DNA of 64,000 nucleotides, from contig NC_047062.1 in assembly GCF_902459465.1 (NCBI RefSeq), forward strand, positions 31,738,673 through 31,802,672, given 5' to 3'. Every line of letters starts with the position of its first letter. Position 1 is the stretch's first letter. The notes beneath the pieces were generated by a model. That model was not told the origin of the DNA. It made no database searches and saw nothing but the letters and a program-made list of their open reading frames with translations. The translations under genes were made by a program, and so were the position numbers. The DNA is from Asterias rubens (lineage: Eukaryota; Echinodermata; Asteroidea; Forcipulatida; Asteriidae). Positions 12,401 to 22,046 of this stretch are shown here, one piece after another.

Positions 12401-15400
12401 ACACTTGTTGACAAGGCAAGATGGTAAGCCTTACTGTAACACAAACAAAATACAGTTTGCAATATTAGCATTAAAAAAACGCTATCCATCATTAAAACAG
12501 TGACTCAAATAAATGTCCTTTCCCTCAGGATTTGTTTTAATACTTTCAATAAAAAATAAATGAAAAAAAAAAAGCCAACACTTACAACAGCCCAAAAAGA
12601 AAATTGTGCTGACCAGAGCTATTTTGAATGTTGCAATAAAAATATCAAGAAACAGTTGTCTTTAGAGATGTCAATTGCCCGAAACAGTTCTCTAGAGGAT
12701 TGTTGTTGGTATGAACTTAATTATCAGTGAGCTGTGAGAATTAACCTCAAAACAAATGCCATGCAAACGGTTAGATATAAAAAGCCAAAGGTTCTATCGA
12801 TACAATGTTTTATCTGAATCATTTTTAGGAACTGGAATTCCAAACTCTCACAAACCCAACTGAAAACAGGAACCTAGTCTGTCAGTCCTTATGTCCAATC
12901 AACTTACAATTATGTTTAGATCATGACTTCCTATAGTGTAAGAAAACTTAGACCATGTTCTGCACACTGAATCGTGGTTGACGCTTCAAACAGAGTGCAA
13001 AAGCGAAATGAATTTTCTTGAGCCACAATTGGAAAACAGTGCGACTGATTGTTTGCATCATGGAAATTTGCTTCTCTTAATTTCATGTAAAGTTCGAACC
13101 AGGCTTAAAAGGCCCTTTTTTCATGAACAAACAACTCTCACAAAGTTCCTGCCCGTGTGTGATGCATCATATCTATGGAGGGCATGGACGTGCAGTATCT
13201 ACAATCCCGGGCCATATCTCCTTGCGCTCCCCCCCCCCCCCCCCACCTTCCTCCTTTCAATGTTGGTTCTGATTGCACGGATTGCACAGTCTTCTGCCTT
13301 CCAGTCAACGTTGAGCGGGGGGACAGGGGAGAGAATGTTTCTCGTCAGGGGGAAGTGGACGTGGAGTGGTTTATGTTAACGTTGGAAATGTTCAAACGTT
13401 GGGTGGCCCAAGCATTTTGGCCGAGATTGTAGGTGAGGGTGCATAATTCCATACACACCTTCAAGCTCTGATTGTAACGATGGCAGCCCCTTTACCACGA
13501 GGGCTCTATTTAGGTGAATTCATTAAAACTTCACTTTTTAGGAATTTACCTGTAATGGAAAGTGCAGCTTATTTAAGTTCATTTATTCTTGGCCAGTCTT
13601 TGGAATCCTTTTTGACGGGTAGATCTCTTTGCAGATGGAGGTGGTAAGTCTTCCTGAATCACAAATAAATAGAGAATGGAAACAAATGAAAGAAACAAAA
13701 ACTGGAAGAAATAAAGTTTCTGAGGAATTCTAGTGCAAATCAGGATTATTTATTGCTGCAAAAAAAGAAAACCAAAAACCAAAACAAGAGCACAGGGGGT
13801 TTGGGGATGTAAACTGCCTGAAAACAATTTGCTTCATGGTGGTGTGGTATGAATGGGAGACTTTAGAAGGCTAGGTGGCAGCAGACTTACCAGGTAAATT
13901 TCCATTGTTTACGTATAGTTCTGAGAATGCGCTTATTACCAAAAACAATGGATTTTACCTGATGCGTCCCAAAAGTCTCCCATTATGATCACAAGGTGAG
14001 CTTTCAGAATATATTTTCTGGAATGCAAACAAAAAACTAAATTGTTGTTTAATACTGATAGTTGCGTTTAACATGTTGTAGCAAATTCGTAAAAACCATT
14101 TATAAAAACAGAGAGTTTGTTTAACAATAGGTATAAAGATCGACTCTTTGAACTAGCAAAATATTTTTTTTATAAACGTTCTGTATGCACTTGGCTTGTT
14201 ATGCTGGAAGTATCTGTTGTTATCACTATGTGAGGGTCCCAAATGATCGGCTATGCTGGGTGGGTCACCCTCATTAAATAAGGTCTTTAAAAAAACAAAA
14301 ATGCATATGCATGAGCCTGCAGACTATGGGTGCGTTTGATTAGCTTCCCTGTGTCGACCTCGCAGTGCTCATTCAGGTGAGTCCCTGACAAGAGGTAATG
14401 GAACGATCACTCACCCTCTCGTGGTGACGTCATGCAACTCGGCCCAGCCCCAAGTGAGGGCACTTAGGGCTGACCCGGGTGAGCCCCTAGAATGATGTAA
14501 AAGCTATTCAAACGTACCGGGGTCGACCCGGGGAAGCTAATCGAATGCACCCAAACAAGAGTGACTTGTGAAAATCAGGATTTTTTTACATTATTGCAAA
14601 TAAATTAGAGCAGCAGGTTTGGGAGATGTCGATTGCCTGAAAAAGTTCTCCCCCAGCAATGTGATGGGCATTCCAAAAACCACTAACTACCCGAACCCAA
14701 CCTGCCCCCCCTCCAAAAAAAAAAAAAAAGAAAGAAAGAAATTACCTTAAATTGGAGGCAGCTTAAAACTCTATTCTTGAAACATCTACATGTACTTGTT
14801 GATGTGTGGATCCTTTTGGAGAAGCCTTACTGCATAAACAAAAGTAACATAAAACAGATAAAAATAAAAGTGTTTAAAAACAGCATACTAAATTGCTTGT
14901 ACCTGGTTTGCAATATTTCACAATAATAAACATTATCCATCATTAATTGGTGCACTCTGATTTGGTGCACTCTGATTTGATGAAGACTGGTAATATAATA
15001 TGTATGACAAAAATAAGATAGACCAGCTCTGTGAACTAGCAAAAGCAAAAATGGCCCTTGTTGTGAAAAAGTTCTGTATGCATTGTATTTATCAAATCAA
15101 CTGTTTTCTTTGTATGAATTGGTTTTGTGAATTGTTGGCAAGGAGAGAATGAAGAGCAAGCACAATGCACTCATTATTTTCAAAGATCATAGTCTGGTTC
15201 TCGCAAATATGCATCATTAGTTAATTATGTTAAAAGAGATTAGGACCAATACAAGTAAAACTGCATTATTTAAAATGAATAGAATAGAAGAACAATCCCT
15301 AAACTATCTGAAAAAAACATAAATCCATAAGATTTGTAAAAAAAAATCTGTAAAAGGAATTTATTAATGGCAATAATAGTAAGAGGAGCCAGTCTTCACC

Positions 15401-15815
15401 GTGTTGTGTCGAATTGACCAGGGTCCAATTTCATAAAGTAAATGCTGCTTAGAATTTTGTATGCTATAAGCAAGTGGAATATTTTGGCTGGTAACATTAT
15501 CCGTAAGCTGCTCTATAAAAATGGTATAAATTCTTATTTGAAGTGTTATTGATTGAAACAGTTAGACTCAGATAAAATACTTTTAGCTCACAATTTTTTT
15601 GCAGGTTCAATAAGAAAAAAATTAAGTTAACAAACAACCGCCCCCCCTCCCCCCGCAAAAAAAACAAAACAAAAAACCAACACGAGGGCGTTTCAGAATA
15701 TTTGATAGCGTGGGAATAGACGCCCTCTATTGGTGAAAGTACGCGATAGCTTACAAAACTAGCTTCAATCACCTTGACAGAAGACCACATGGCAAACGTA
15801 TTCTGTCAGCAGCAT
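6285..15815 (-). CDS. Candidate small gene of unknown function with a repeated-exon array
   Basis: Hypothetical model from splice signals and phase only. Exon 1 is 15773-15815: ATG in context GACCATGC, product MLLTEYVCHVVFCQ, then donor GTGATT. It is followed by one array exon, 9221-9309 (product starts RLTIYEDISPP) or 10189-10259 (RLTISKEIYPS). Then come 6612-6684 (starts VFNLYSCCQHG) and a last exon, 6285-6403 (EPEMQLFPKSSAEG, ending SASSH then TAG). With either array exon the joined length is a multiple of three (324 or 306 nt) with no internal stop, so about 107 or 101 residues. All junctions are GT-AG. I recognise no domain, signal peptide or membrane segment. Short open exons can arise by chance, and the other array copies have stops or different phases, so the model could be wrong. 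Confidence 0.33.
6612..6684 (-). CDS. Candidate penultimate exon of the repeated-exon gene
   Basis: Acceptor ATCTTTAG and donor GTGAGT flank 73 nt that are open in the frame feeding the last exon. The incoming phase is 0, which matches the end phase of the array exons at 9221-9309 and 10189-10259. Confidence 0.35.
6965..7013 (-). other. Exon-like block with short conserved frame, right arm
   Basis: Mirror of 1438-1486, with acceptor GTTACAG and a frame ending DIPHGKIHFTVI then TGA. It could be an alternative last exon, but its phase does not fit the chain proposed above. Confidence 0.3.
7428..7803. mobile_element. Foldback MITE, TTAA target, inserted in the right arm
   Basis: Terminal inverted repeats read AAAGCCATTGGACCCTTTCG at the left and the matching reverse complement at the right, flanked by TTAA. 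The interior contains CACACTTCGTGTATCACAAC. A relative sits at 44681-45056. It interrupts sequence that is continuous in the left arm, so it arrived after the arm duplication. There is no coding capacity. TTAA target duplication suggests piggyBac-type mobilisation, which is inference. Confidence 0.75.
7873..7969 (-). pseudogene. Exon-like block, right-arm copy of the repeated exon
   Basis: Acceptor CCTACAG and donor GTAAAT flank 97 nt similar to the array exons. A one-base length change relative to the left-arm copy leads to a stop (TAA) in the expected frame. Probably decayed. Confidence 0.3.
7986..9220. other. Intergenic or intronic sequence with a dispersed repeat
   Basis: No convincing exon. 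The part at about 8690-8890 belongs to a dispersed family built on opposed 'tttcataaagctg' and 'gcttagcaga' motifs that recurs at about 21.2, 23.7, 30.1, 32.5, 45.4 and 61.3 kb. A GC-rich patch lies at about 8400-8480. Confidence 0.4.
9221..9309 (-). CDS. Array exon A (candidate)
   Basis: The acceptor TTTATTGCAG and donor GTAATT bound 89 nt. With two bases completing the codon from exon 1, the frame is open for 29 codons (starts RLTIYEDISPP, ends LQVLSSE). It is the best-preserved of the array copies and the one nearest the right arm. Confidence 0.38.
10189..10259 (-). CDS. Array exon B (candidate)
   Basis: Bounded by ATTACAG and GTAAAT, 71 nt, open in the same frame as exon A (starts RLTISKEIYPS, ends GKHLPE). 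Its length is congruent with exon A modulo 3, so either could be used between the same neighbours. Confidence 0.33.
10900..10977 (-). pseudogene. Array exon C
   Basis: ATTGCAG and GTTAGT flank 78 nt. It is open (NFTIPKEIS at the start) but an extra base shifts the phase relative to copies A and B, and its end phase no longer matches 6612-6684. It may be non-functional or used differently. Confidence 0.3.
11171..11532. mobile_element. Near-full-length foldback MITE
   Basis: The element is almost one long hairpin, centred on GTCTCATGAGAC near 11347. The arms share ATTTTCATGACATTG, TACTCATTTC and AGCACCTCAG. The ends read TTAAAGGGTCTACG and TACCCAAATCCTTTAA. A partial copy of one arm lies at about 40760-40925. 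No coding capacity. Confidence 0.85.
11958..12240. repeat. Dispersed 'GCGGTAACACCATGTG' repeat
   Basis: Begins TTTGCGGTAACACCATGTG and includes CTACTTGCCAGGTA. It ends with a 'tctcaacggtttcgactagcttgctctagtcatcttc'-like segment. Relatives occur at 25372-25480, 34278-34385 and (reverse) 42115-42360. Confidence 0.65.
12354..12433 (-). pseudogene. Array exon D
   Basis: GTTACAG and GTAAAT flank 80 nt. The frame matches A and B but meets TAA two codons before the donor. It would act only as a terminating exon or is decayed. Confidence 0.3.
13199..13432. mobile_element. MITE with CTACAATCCCGG ends
   Basis: The left end CTACAATCCCGG and right end CCGAGATTGTAG are inverted. The interior pairs CCTTTCAATGTTGG with CAACGTTGAGCGGGG and includes a poly-C run. 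The same family occurs at 48498-48741. Confidence 0.7.
13550..13653 (-). pseudogene. Array exon E
   Basis: GATTCAG and GTAAAT flank 104 nt, the longest copy. In the shared frame it hits TAA after about 23 codons. Confidence 0.3.
14746..14829 (-). pseudogene. Array exon F
   Basis: TTATGCAG and GTAATT flank 84 nt. The start (RLLQKDPHINKYM) is recognisably related, then a TAG follows. The donor side lies next to a poly-A/GAAA run at about 14717-14740. Confidence 0.3.
15773..15815 (-). CDS. Candidate first exon of the repeated-exon gene
   Basis: Fourteen codons from ATG (MLLTEYVCHVVFCQ) end one base before donor GTGATT. The leftover G joins the two-base overhang of array exons to give valine. 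The upstream (minus strand) sequence is less AT-rich with several CG dinucleotides, as expected of a 5' UTR. A second in-frame-independent ATG nearer the donor is an alternative. Confidence 0.33.
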
Positions 15816-17077
15816 GGTCGTCGTCAACAGAGCAGATGTCCGTGTGGGAATAAGAGTCGAGCGTGTTTACGAAAAACAAGCGAGACGGTGAGGCTTCGTT
15901 CAACAAAAATTACCAAGTTAGGATATTCTTGATGAGCAAAAAGTAGTATGTAATTGTGTATAGTAAGGTTCTTCCGTCCTGATTTTGCGTAATTTTGTTG
16001 TTATTTGGGGCTTGTTTTTTTTTTGCAGGCAACCATGGTTTTATTGATCACATATAATGCGCCGTTGTTTGGGTTTTTTTGCGGGTTGATTTCAAGAAAG
16101 ACTTGGGTTCTAAGAATGCAATCATGTGTTAAGGCGCAGTTCTTTTTGCTGCTTTTAAAAACGTTTTTTAAATGAAAATTTTGCTCACAAAACAGTTGCC
16201 GGCACCGACCATTCCATACACATAAATGAAAAAAATAACGTAAAACACATATGCTTCTTCATGGATGTTGCATTTGCAACTATTTTGATGTCTACTTTTT
16301 GTTGGGTGTTTTCTGGACGAAAGTGGGAAGATTTTGGGAACTTTGGTGCCGTGTAATGTTTATGAATACTTATTAAAACTACAATAATAGGCAATGCTTA
16401 TACATAATAAAATAACTTAGAGCGGTCGCACGTAACCCTCCCCAATACATTAAAAGTTAATGATATTTTAACAGTCGGTTTTTAAGTGGATTTTCGTTTA
16501 GTAAAAACTTTTTTCTTCTTTTTTTTCAAAAAAAAGTTCTTCTTACTTAGGAATACGTCAGTGTCGAGTGCTTACAATAAACCATGGACTAGCTACCTAA
16601 ATAATGATCATAATAAATTTTCCAATTTGCTCTGACAAATAATTTGACCTGTTTTTAAATTAATTTTCATAACATTATTGTTTATACATTTTTAAAGAAA
16701 AAATACTCTCAAATTAATGAGCCCCTTACGAACACAATAACTTGGTACACATAAATAAAGTATAACTTCCAGTGCAGTCAAGTTGACGTTGCAATTCATG
16801 TTGAATTTTGAAATAGCGACGATCGGAAATCAAGCAGTTGGTATACAACAGCATACTATTTTAGTTTAAAAATTTTTTTTTATAAATTGACGGACCAGTC
16901 AAAAACCTGGCGGACCAGTGAAAAAATCAAGCCAGCTGGTCCTGCTGGCCAGTTGAAAAAAAAGTTAAGGGCAACCCCTGGGGGGGAAACCACCCCCATC
17001 TAAATAAAGGAGTAAAAAAAAAGTCCAACCCACAAAAACTGGATCAAATAATGGCATGAATTTGGTCTTCATATCAA
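15816..17077. other. AT-rich intergenic stretch
   Basis: No exon, RNA gene or terminal-repeat element can be supported. Its start could hold the promoter of the candidate minus-strand gene, but no TATA box or other core element stands out. Confidence 0.35.
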
Positions 17078-18893
17078 GGAACATTACTAAATTGGTTTTG
17101 CTAACAAATCAGTTGCTAGTCTTGGTGCAAGACGTTTCGCGTTTCCTTTTCACGCACACCGCGGCCAATTCACCGACAGCGCGCACACCGACTCACCTGA
17201 CTTATAGTCCACTCACCGCCCCGGAGAAATGTCTTGGTCCATGTGCTAGATTGAGTTATGTGACCTTCGTATACATAATTCAACCTGTGGGTCAACAAAA
17301 TACTACGCACGCGCACAACTGGAAACAGACAAGCGGGCCAGCCTGGTAACTTGCATGCACCTAATGCACCCGACGTGTCAAGTAAAAAGCCTCGCTGCAT
17401 CATGCTACGGCGGGAACCCGGGGAAATACACACCATGTGCGTTTTGTTGCGCATGCAAAGGCGATCACTGATCTTTATGTTATTATTAATTAGAGATCAG
17501 GGGTTGCGATCGATTGTTATAGAGGGAAGAAATTGTCAGTCAATGAAAAAATACTATAACAATATTGCTGACCCCATCGGCAAGACTCGAGGAGTCAAGT
17601 GTTTTATTTGCAGATGAGAAAACTTGCAACTTGTATGGGTATATTTGCACATTATTTCGAAAATAAAGAAAGATATCCTGCATGGCTATCGGCACTTAAC
17701 TATAAAGCACAGTTTTGGGCAAAGAGATCACAATCGTTCACCAAAATTGTCCTCCATTACATGTCATGTCTACTTGTGGCCAAGTGCGTGGGCAAAGGAT
17801 GTGTACATGTACCTTCTTGTACACATGCACACAGTACACAACCGAATGCCAACGTGGGGTTGTGGCTGGGCTTATTATCTTCGCGAAGACGTGTCAAATT
17901 ATGCATAGGCTTAGATATTTAATAGTGGTCGACCACTGGTTGATTTTGACCAAGCTGTGTGAGTATGATACGGAAGTTTTGGATGTAGTGTTTATTTTTT
18001 TCTGCATAAAAAGTACTTTCAGGCACTGTGACCCTATAATAATTTTTACCTACAAAGTCACCCTTTGGACTAAGACTAAAAATGCCAGAAAATCCCACGT
18101 TCGTGTACATCGATCTATTTTTGCTAAAAAACATCATCGTTCATAACATTTTAAGATTTCATTCCACTCAATTAATTGCACTTACAAAAATTCTCAAAAT
18201 CAATCTTCCCCAAAACGAATTTAACGGGCAAACTAAAATTCGCACATCGTTCAGCAGCAAGCATGTTTACAAAAATTAAAAGACGAACATAAATGTACAA
18301 GCCCGACGCACCAACTATTCATACGAGGAAGCCTGGCTGTTTCTGGTTGCGTTGCACCGAAGACGTACAGATACCAGACTGTGGGAAATTATGCTGATAC
18401 TGCTACGTCAGAGTTATGCAGGCCCAGCGCAGCGCGGCATGGTTGGAATGTGCTCGGAATTTCCCGAGCGATCAGCACACAGACCAAGACGTTTCTTTGG
18501 GGCGGTGCTAGGACTATAAGTCAGGTGAGTCGGTGCGCGCGCTGTCGGTGAATTGGCCGCGGTGTGTGTGAAAAGGAAACGAAAAACGTCTTGCACCAAG
18601 ACTAAACAGTTGCTGGCATTGTACGAACTTCATGTTATCCACCACATACATAACCCTGACAAACCTGTAGAAGTTTGAGAACGATCGGCCATCTGGGTCA
18701 CGAGAAAATAGTGAAAAATCGAATACACATTTTGCATGACATTGATGCAAAATAAAAATGAATAAAACGCAAGCAATAAACTCCAAACGCAAAGTTAAAC
18801 TATTCATTTCTCATTAAATATGACATTTCAGGCAGAAATATTTCACAGGATGTCGTCTTCTATCATCATACATTCCTTTAACGTTATTTCAAT
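17078..18893. mobile_element. MITE copy split by a second transposon
   Basis: The outer parts (17078-17117 and 18604-18893) match a continuous copy at about 47598-47935: the shared text runs through 'tttttgctaacaaa', 'cagttgctggca', 'ttatccaccatatac' and 'atttctcat..aaatatgacattt'. The 17118-18603 insert sits exactly in that text. Confidence 0.75.
17118..18603. mobile_element. Non-autonomous DNA transposon, ~1.49 kb, long terminal inverted repeats
   Basis: The ends are AGTCTTGGTGCAAGAC and its reverse complement, and the inverted similarity extends about 130 bp inward (GCGGCCAATTCACCGACAGC on the left, its complement on the right). The flanks repeat CAGTTGCT (17110-17117 and 18607-18614), within a longer aaa(t)cagttgct duplication, which would fit an 8-bp or longer target duplication of hAT type. 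Interior open frames are short and resemble no transposase. A ~105-bp relative made of little more than the two ends lies at 39274-39376. Confidence 0.75.
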
Positions 18894-18974
18894 GCTCTCC
18901 GCTTAGGTGTACAATTCAAAGTTTCTAAGGGGAAGGACCCAAAATACATAGAAAAACTTTTGTTTTAAAACCGA

Positions 18975-19371
18975 CATACTGGACACTTTTGGCATTGCTT
19001 ACTTGGTAACAAGCAACGAAGAACTGTTGATAGTATAAAATTATTGTGAGAAACCTCTCAAGTAACGTAGCTTTTGAGAGAGGTAACATGTCAATAAATT
19101 ATTTGAATTTGACTTCAGTAAAACGCCTGAAGTAATTTTCAGTTATCTGAAAACACACAAATTTGTGCAACACTCACTCAACAGGGGCGTTTTTTTTTTA
19201 TTAGATTTTCTTTTTCTTGCAACTTTTCACTTTATGTCTAATTTTTGCTAATTTATGCATATAAAAGGGACCAGTTATTGTGATACACCATGGAGGAATT
19301 ATTCCTCCATGGATACACCAAGTGAGAATACTGGTATTTGACAATTACCAAAGGTGTCCAGTGCCTTTATG
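18975..19371. mobile_element. Diverged MITE of the 'cagtggacac' family
   Basis: Ends near ACTGGACACTTTTGGCAT and GGTGTCCAGTGCCTTTA, with shared interior text ('cttacttggtaacaagcaa', 'gttgatagtataaaa', 'ttgacaattacc'). It is related to 22692-23077 and to the split copy at 26332-29989. It contains a private palindrome around CCATGGAGGAATTATTCCTCC. Confidence 0.65.
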
Positions 19372-19388
19372 ATCTTCAAAAGTTTTAG

Positions 19389-19439
19389 TTGCGATAACGT
19401 AACCCTCCTGCCGACGGCGGAGCTACGTTATCGCAACTA
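19389..19439. repeat. Short foldback around GTTGCGATAACGTA
   Basis: GTTGCGATAACGTA is matched by TACGTTATCGCAAC after a GC-rich loop containing GCCGACGGCGG. It may be a tiny MITE derivative. Confidence 0.6.
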
Positions 19440-21600
19440 CAAAAGTTTACGAAGCAAAACAGTCGAGTACGAGTACGTTGGAGTACGAGTTGGTTGAAGT
19501 GTACGAGTTGGTTGGCGTACGAGTTGACCAAAATGAGCGTACACTGCCACCACTTTTTCACTCATTTTTACGAAAAAAAGACTCATTTTAGTAAGTTATT
19601 TCATAACGAATAAATAGTGGTTGCAGGATACAGAAACTTGTCCTTCAGCTGTACTATCTTCTTAGCAAAACAACATTAGTAAAACTTTTACGCAGACCGA
19701 TATCTTTTCTTTACGGCATTTTAATTTTTTTTTTAAATCTGACGTCTTGTGCAGAAAACACCACAATTTCTTACATTTTGTGAATGCAAATCCTTTTAAA
19801 CACTTCATTTTATAACACAAGACAGTTCTCAACTCACCATTACACTTTTCCAGTAGTTTTCCTTCATAACTCCGGTGAAAACTCGAAGTTTTTTGGAGCA
19901 AAATACACGAAGAATTGTTCATGTCCTCTATTTTGTCTTCGAAGTAAATGCACATGGCCGGCCGGTCGGCTGCTGCGCAGACGACTCTTCCCCCTCTCTT
20001 CTCGAATCACGCCACCTCGAACCTCATTTGCATAACAAAAGAGCCGTCTTCTGGTTGGCAAAAAGTTACCACCATATTGGGAAATACGGGTCAGGCTATT
20101 TTGTTGACAGGGGTGTTCATAGCTAATACTCGTAAACAAATACTCAAGTGCGCTTATCAATTAGCGAACCAGTGTTTTCAGGTGTGTTTCTGATTAACTG
20201 ATAGACTTTCTTTTATGATGAGAACAATACCCTTTAAGAGAATGGAATACACGACGGCAGAGAGATCATAGCTTGTGTCTTGAGGTAAGGAGAATTTAGA
20301 ATTGATCAATACTACCAATCTAATAACTAACACATAACATAATGCGACTGGGAAGTAGGAACACTATTTTGTAAAGGGGTAATGAGAAATTAAAAGTTGA
20401 TAAATTGAACTTGTTTACATGTCAAGCATGCGCACAAGGTCTCAAGACCAAGAATCGGTGACCTGCGTGTCGCGTATAGCAGACGACATACAGGAAAAAT
20501 GCTAGACTATTGTGACCAAAACAAATAAGGGAATAAATGTGTGGCGAAACTGTCTGAGGTATTAATGAATGGTGATTAAAAGTTTTGTTTTGAAAATAAA
20601 AAGAAAAAGAAAAATAGACATTCTCTTATTTAACTTGAGGGGAAAAATTGAGGTAGATTATTAGATACATTTTATGGTGAATGATGATACAACAACTTAT
20701 AAACAAAATATAATTTTCAAAACTATTAGGTCTAGGCCTATAGTTTATTTGTCAATGTACATTATTAAATACAACTTTTAAAATGTTACCAAAGAGCTGA
20801 AGTAATTTAAAGTGTTGTACTTTGATCAAAATGTTAAACTTGTGGTAAATGACTAACCAAAGAAGGATAAAGTATATCCAAATACCCACCATGCCCTGAG
20901 AAATTAGAAGAAAAAAAGGCAATAAAATAAAACATAAAAAAACTTTTCTTATTATCATCACCTGCCTGGAGCCAAATTCTTGAAGCTACATAGCACAATA
21001 AAATAGTTTTCAAAAATAAAGAAGCGTCAGATTTTGCCTGCGTTTTCAATTTTTGTTGGCGCAGCTGAAAAACCAAAAAGAGAAAAAAGTTGTCTGCCTG
21101 ACTAATCTTGCTGACCAAATTACTAGAAAAATGTTACTCCAACATCAAAGCAGTATATGTTTGCGAGGCAACAGCAGGTACAAACTGCATCTCTGGCTAG
21201 GGTCAAGTTTCATCAAACTGTTCACAGCTGAGAACTGTTAAGCAAGATCTATCTGTGCCTAGCAAGTTTTTGTGCCCTGAGCATTTGCGACCCGGCACCA
21301 ACTCTCAGAAATGATTCAGGGAATGAACTACTTCGAAAGGAATCCTTTCTCAGAAAATTTTATACGATCAACAGCTACAGTGCTCCTCATCAAGTAAGTT
21401 TTTATAATCATTCATTTTAGGGTACTTAACAAAGTACGACCCAACCTTCAACCAGTCCCTCCCCCACCCATAAGAAATAAACCCCAAAACAAACAAAAAA
21501 CAACATGTGACATAAGACAAAGTGACATGTGGCATAAGCAATTATCCAAGTTGTTATTCAACGCAAAATAAAAAGACAATAGTCAACTTCCAAAGTTCCA
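19440..21600. other. Intergenic sequence without supported genes
   Basis: Contains a short imperfect tandem run of 'gtacgagttggttg' at about 19465-19530 and a dispersed 'aagctg/cttagca' fragment at about 21180-21290. The many overlapping short frames around 19.7-20.2 kb show no splice structure or family resemblance that I can support. Confidence 0.4.
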
Positions 21601-21639
21601 TAGGAAGTTGTGCAGGAATTAAATTAACCCTACTACCTT

Positions 21640-21965
21640 TCAAAACCACAGTGGATGATACTTAATTGTCAGACAGTGGGAGCGTTGACTGCGTAATATG
21701 TAGATGCATTCAACACATGATGTCACATTGCAGCCTGGCATAACTCATCATTCAAAACAACAAAGGAAGATATTGAATGGTCAAACAATAGGAGGGTTGA
21801 CTGTGAACTGCAGATGTCATACTGAAGGCTGGCATAGTTTATATATCATTCAGAACCACAGTGGGTTATATTGAATGGTCAGATAGTTGGAGGGTTGACT
21901 GTGTACTGTGTAATTACCTCCAGTGTATGATTTCTATTATTAGAAACCACAGTGGTTGATTATTC
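21640..21965. repeat. About three diverged ~115-bp tandem units beyond the NEMF stop
   Basis: Recurring pieces are 'aaccacagtgg', 'attgaatggtcagacagt', 'ggagggttgactgtg' and 'ggctggcata'. The array lies 80-400 bases downstream of the NEMF stop codon and may fall in its 3' UTR. I found no AATAAA on the minus strand close by, so the NEMF polyadenylation site is not placed. Confidence 0.6.
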
Positions 21966-22046
21966 CAATGAATCAAATAATGTAATTTAGTAGTACGATC
22001 TGCACAAATGTACATCCTCTTGATTAAATCAATGTTAACGTCCCAA

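Larger units (their letters stand above)
9221..15720 (-). repeat. Tandem array of diverged ~1-kb segments, each with one exon-like block
   Basis: Six blocks of 71-104 nt lie in the same orientation at 9221-9309, 10189-10259, 10900-10977, 12354-12433, 13550-13653 and 14746-14829. Each is preceded (minus strand) by a T-rich tract ending CAG and followed by GTAAAT, GTAATT or GTTAGT. Flanking intron sequence is also shared: an 'acaaacaaaatac' tract next to the acceptor and, further off, 'ggagatgtcaa..gcc' motifs near 9535, 10600, 11890, 12665, 13805 and 14620. The array therefore arose by duplication of whole segments, not only exons. Foldback elements have since inserted (11171-11532, 13199-13432). 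Confidence 0.7.
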
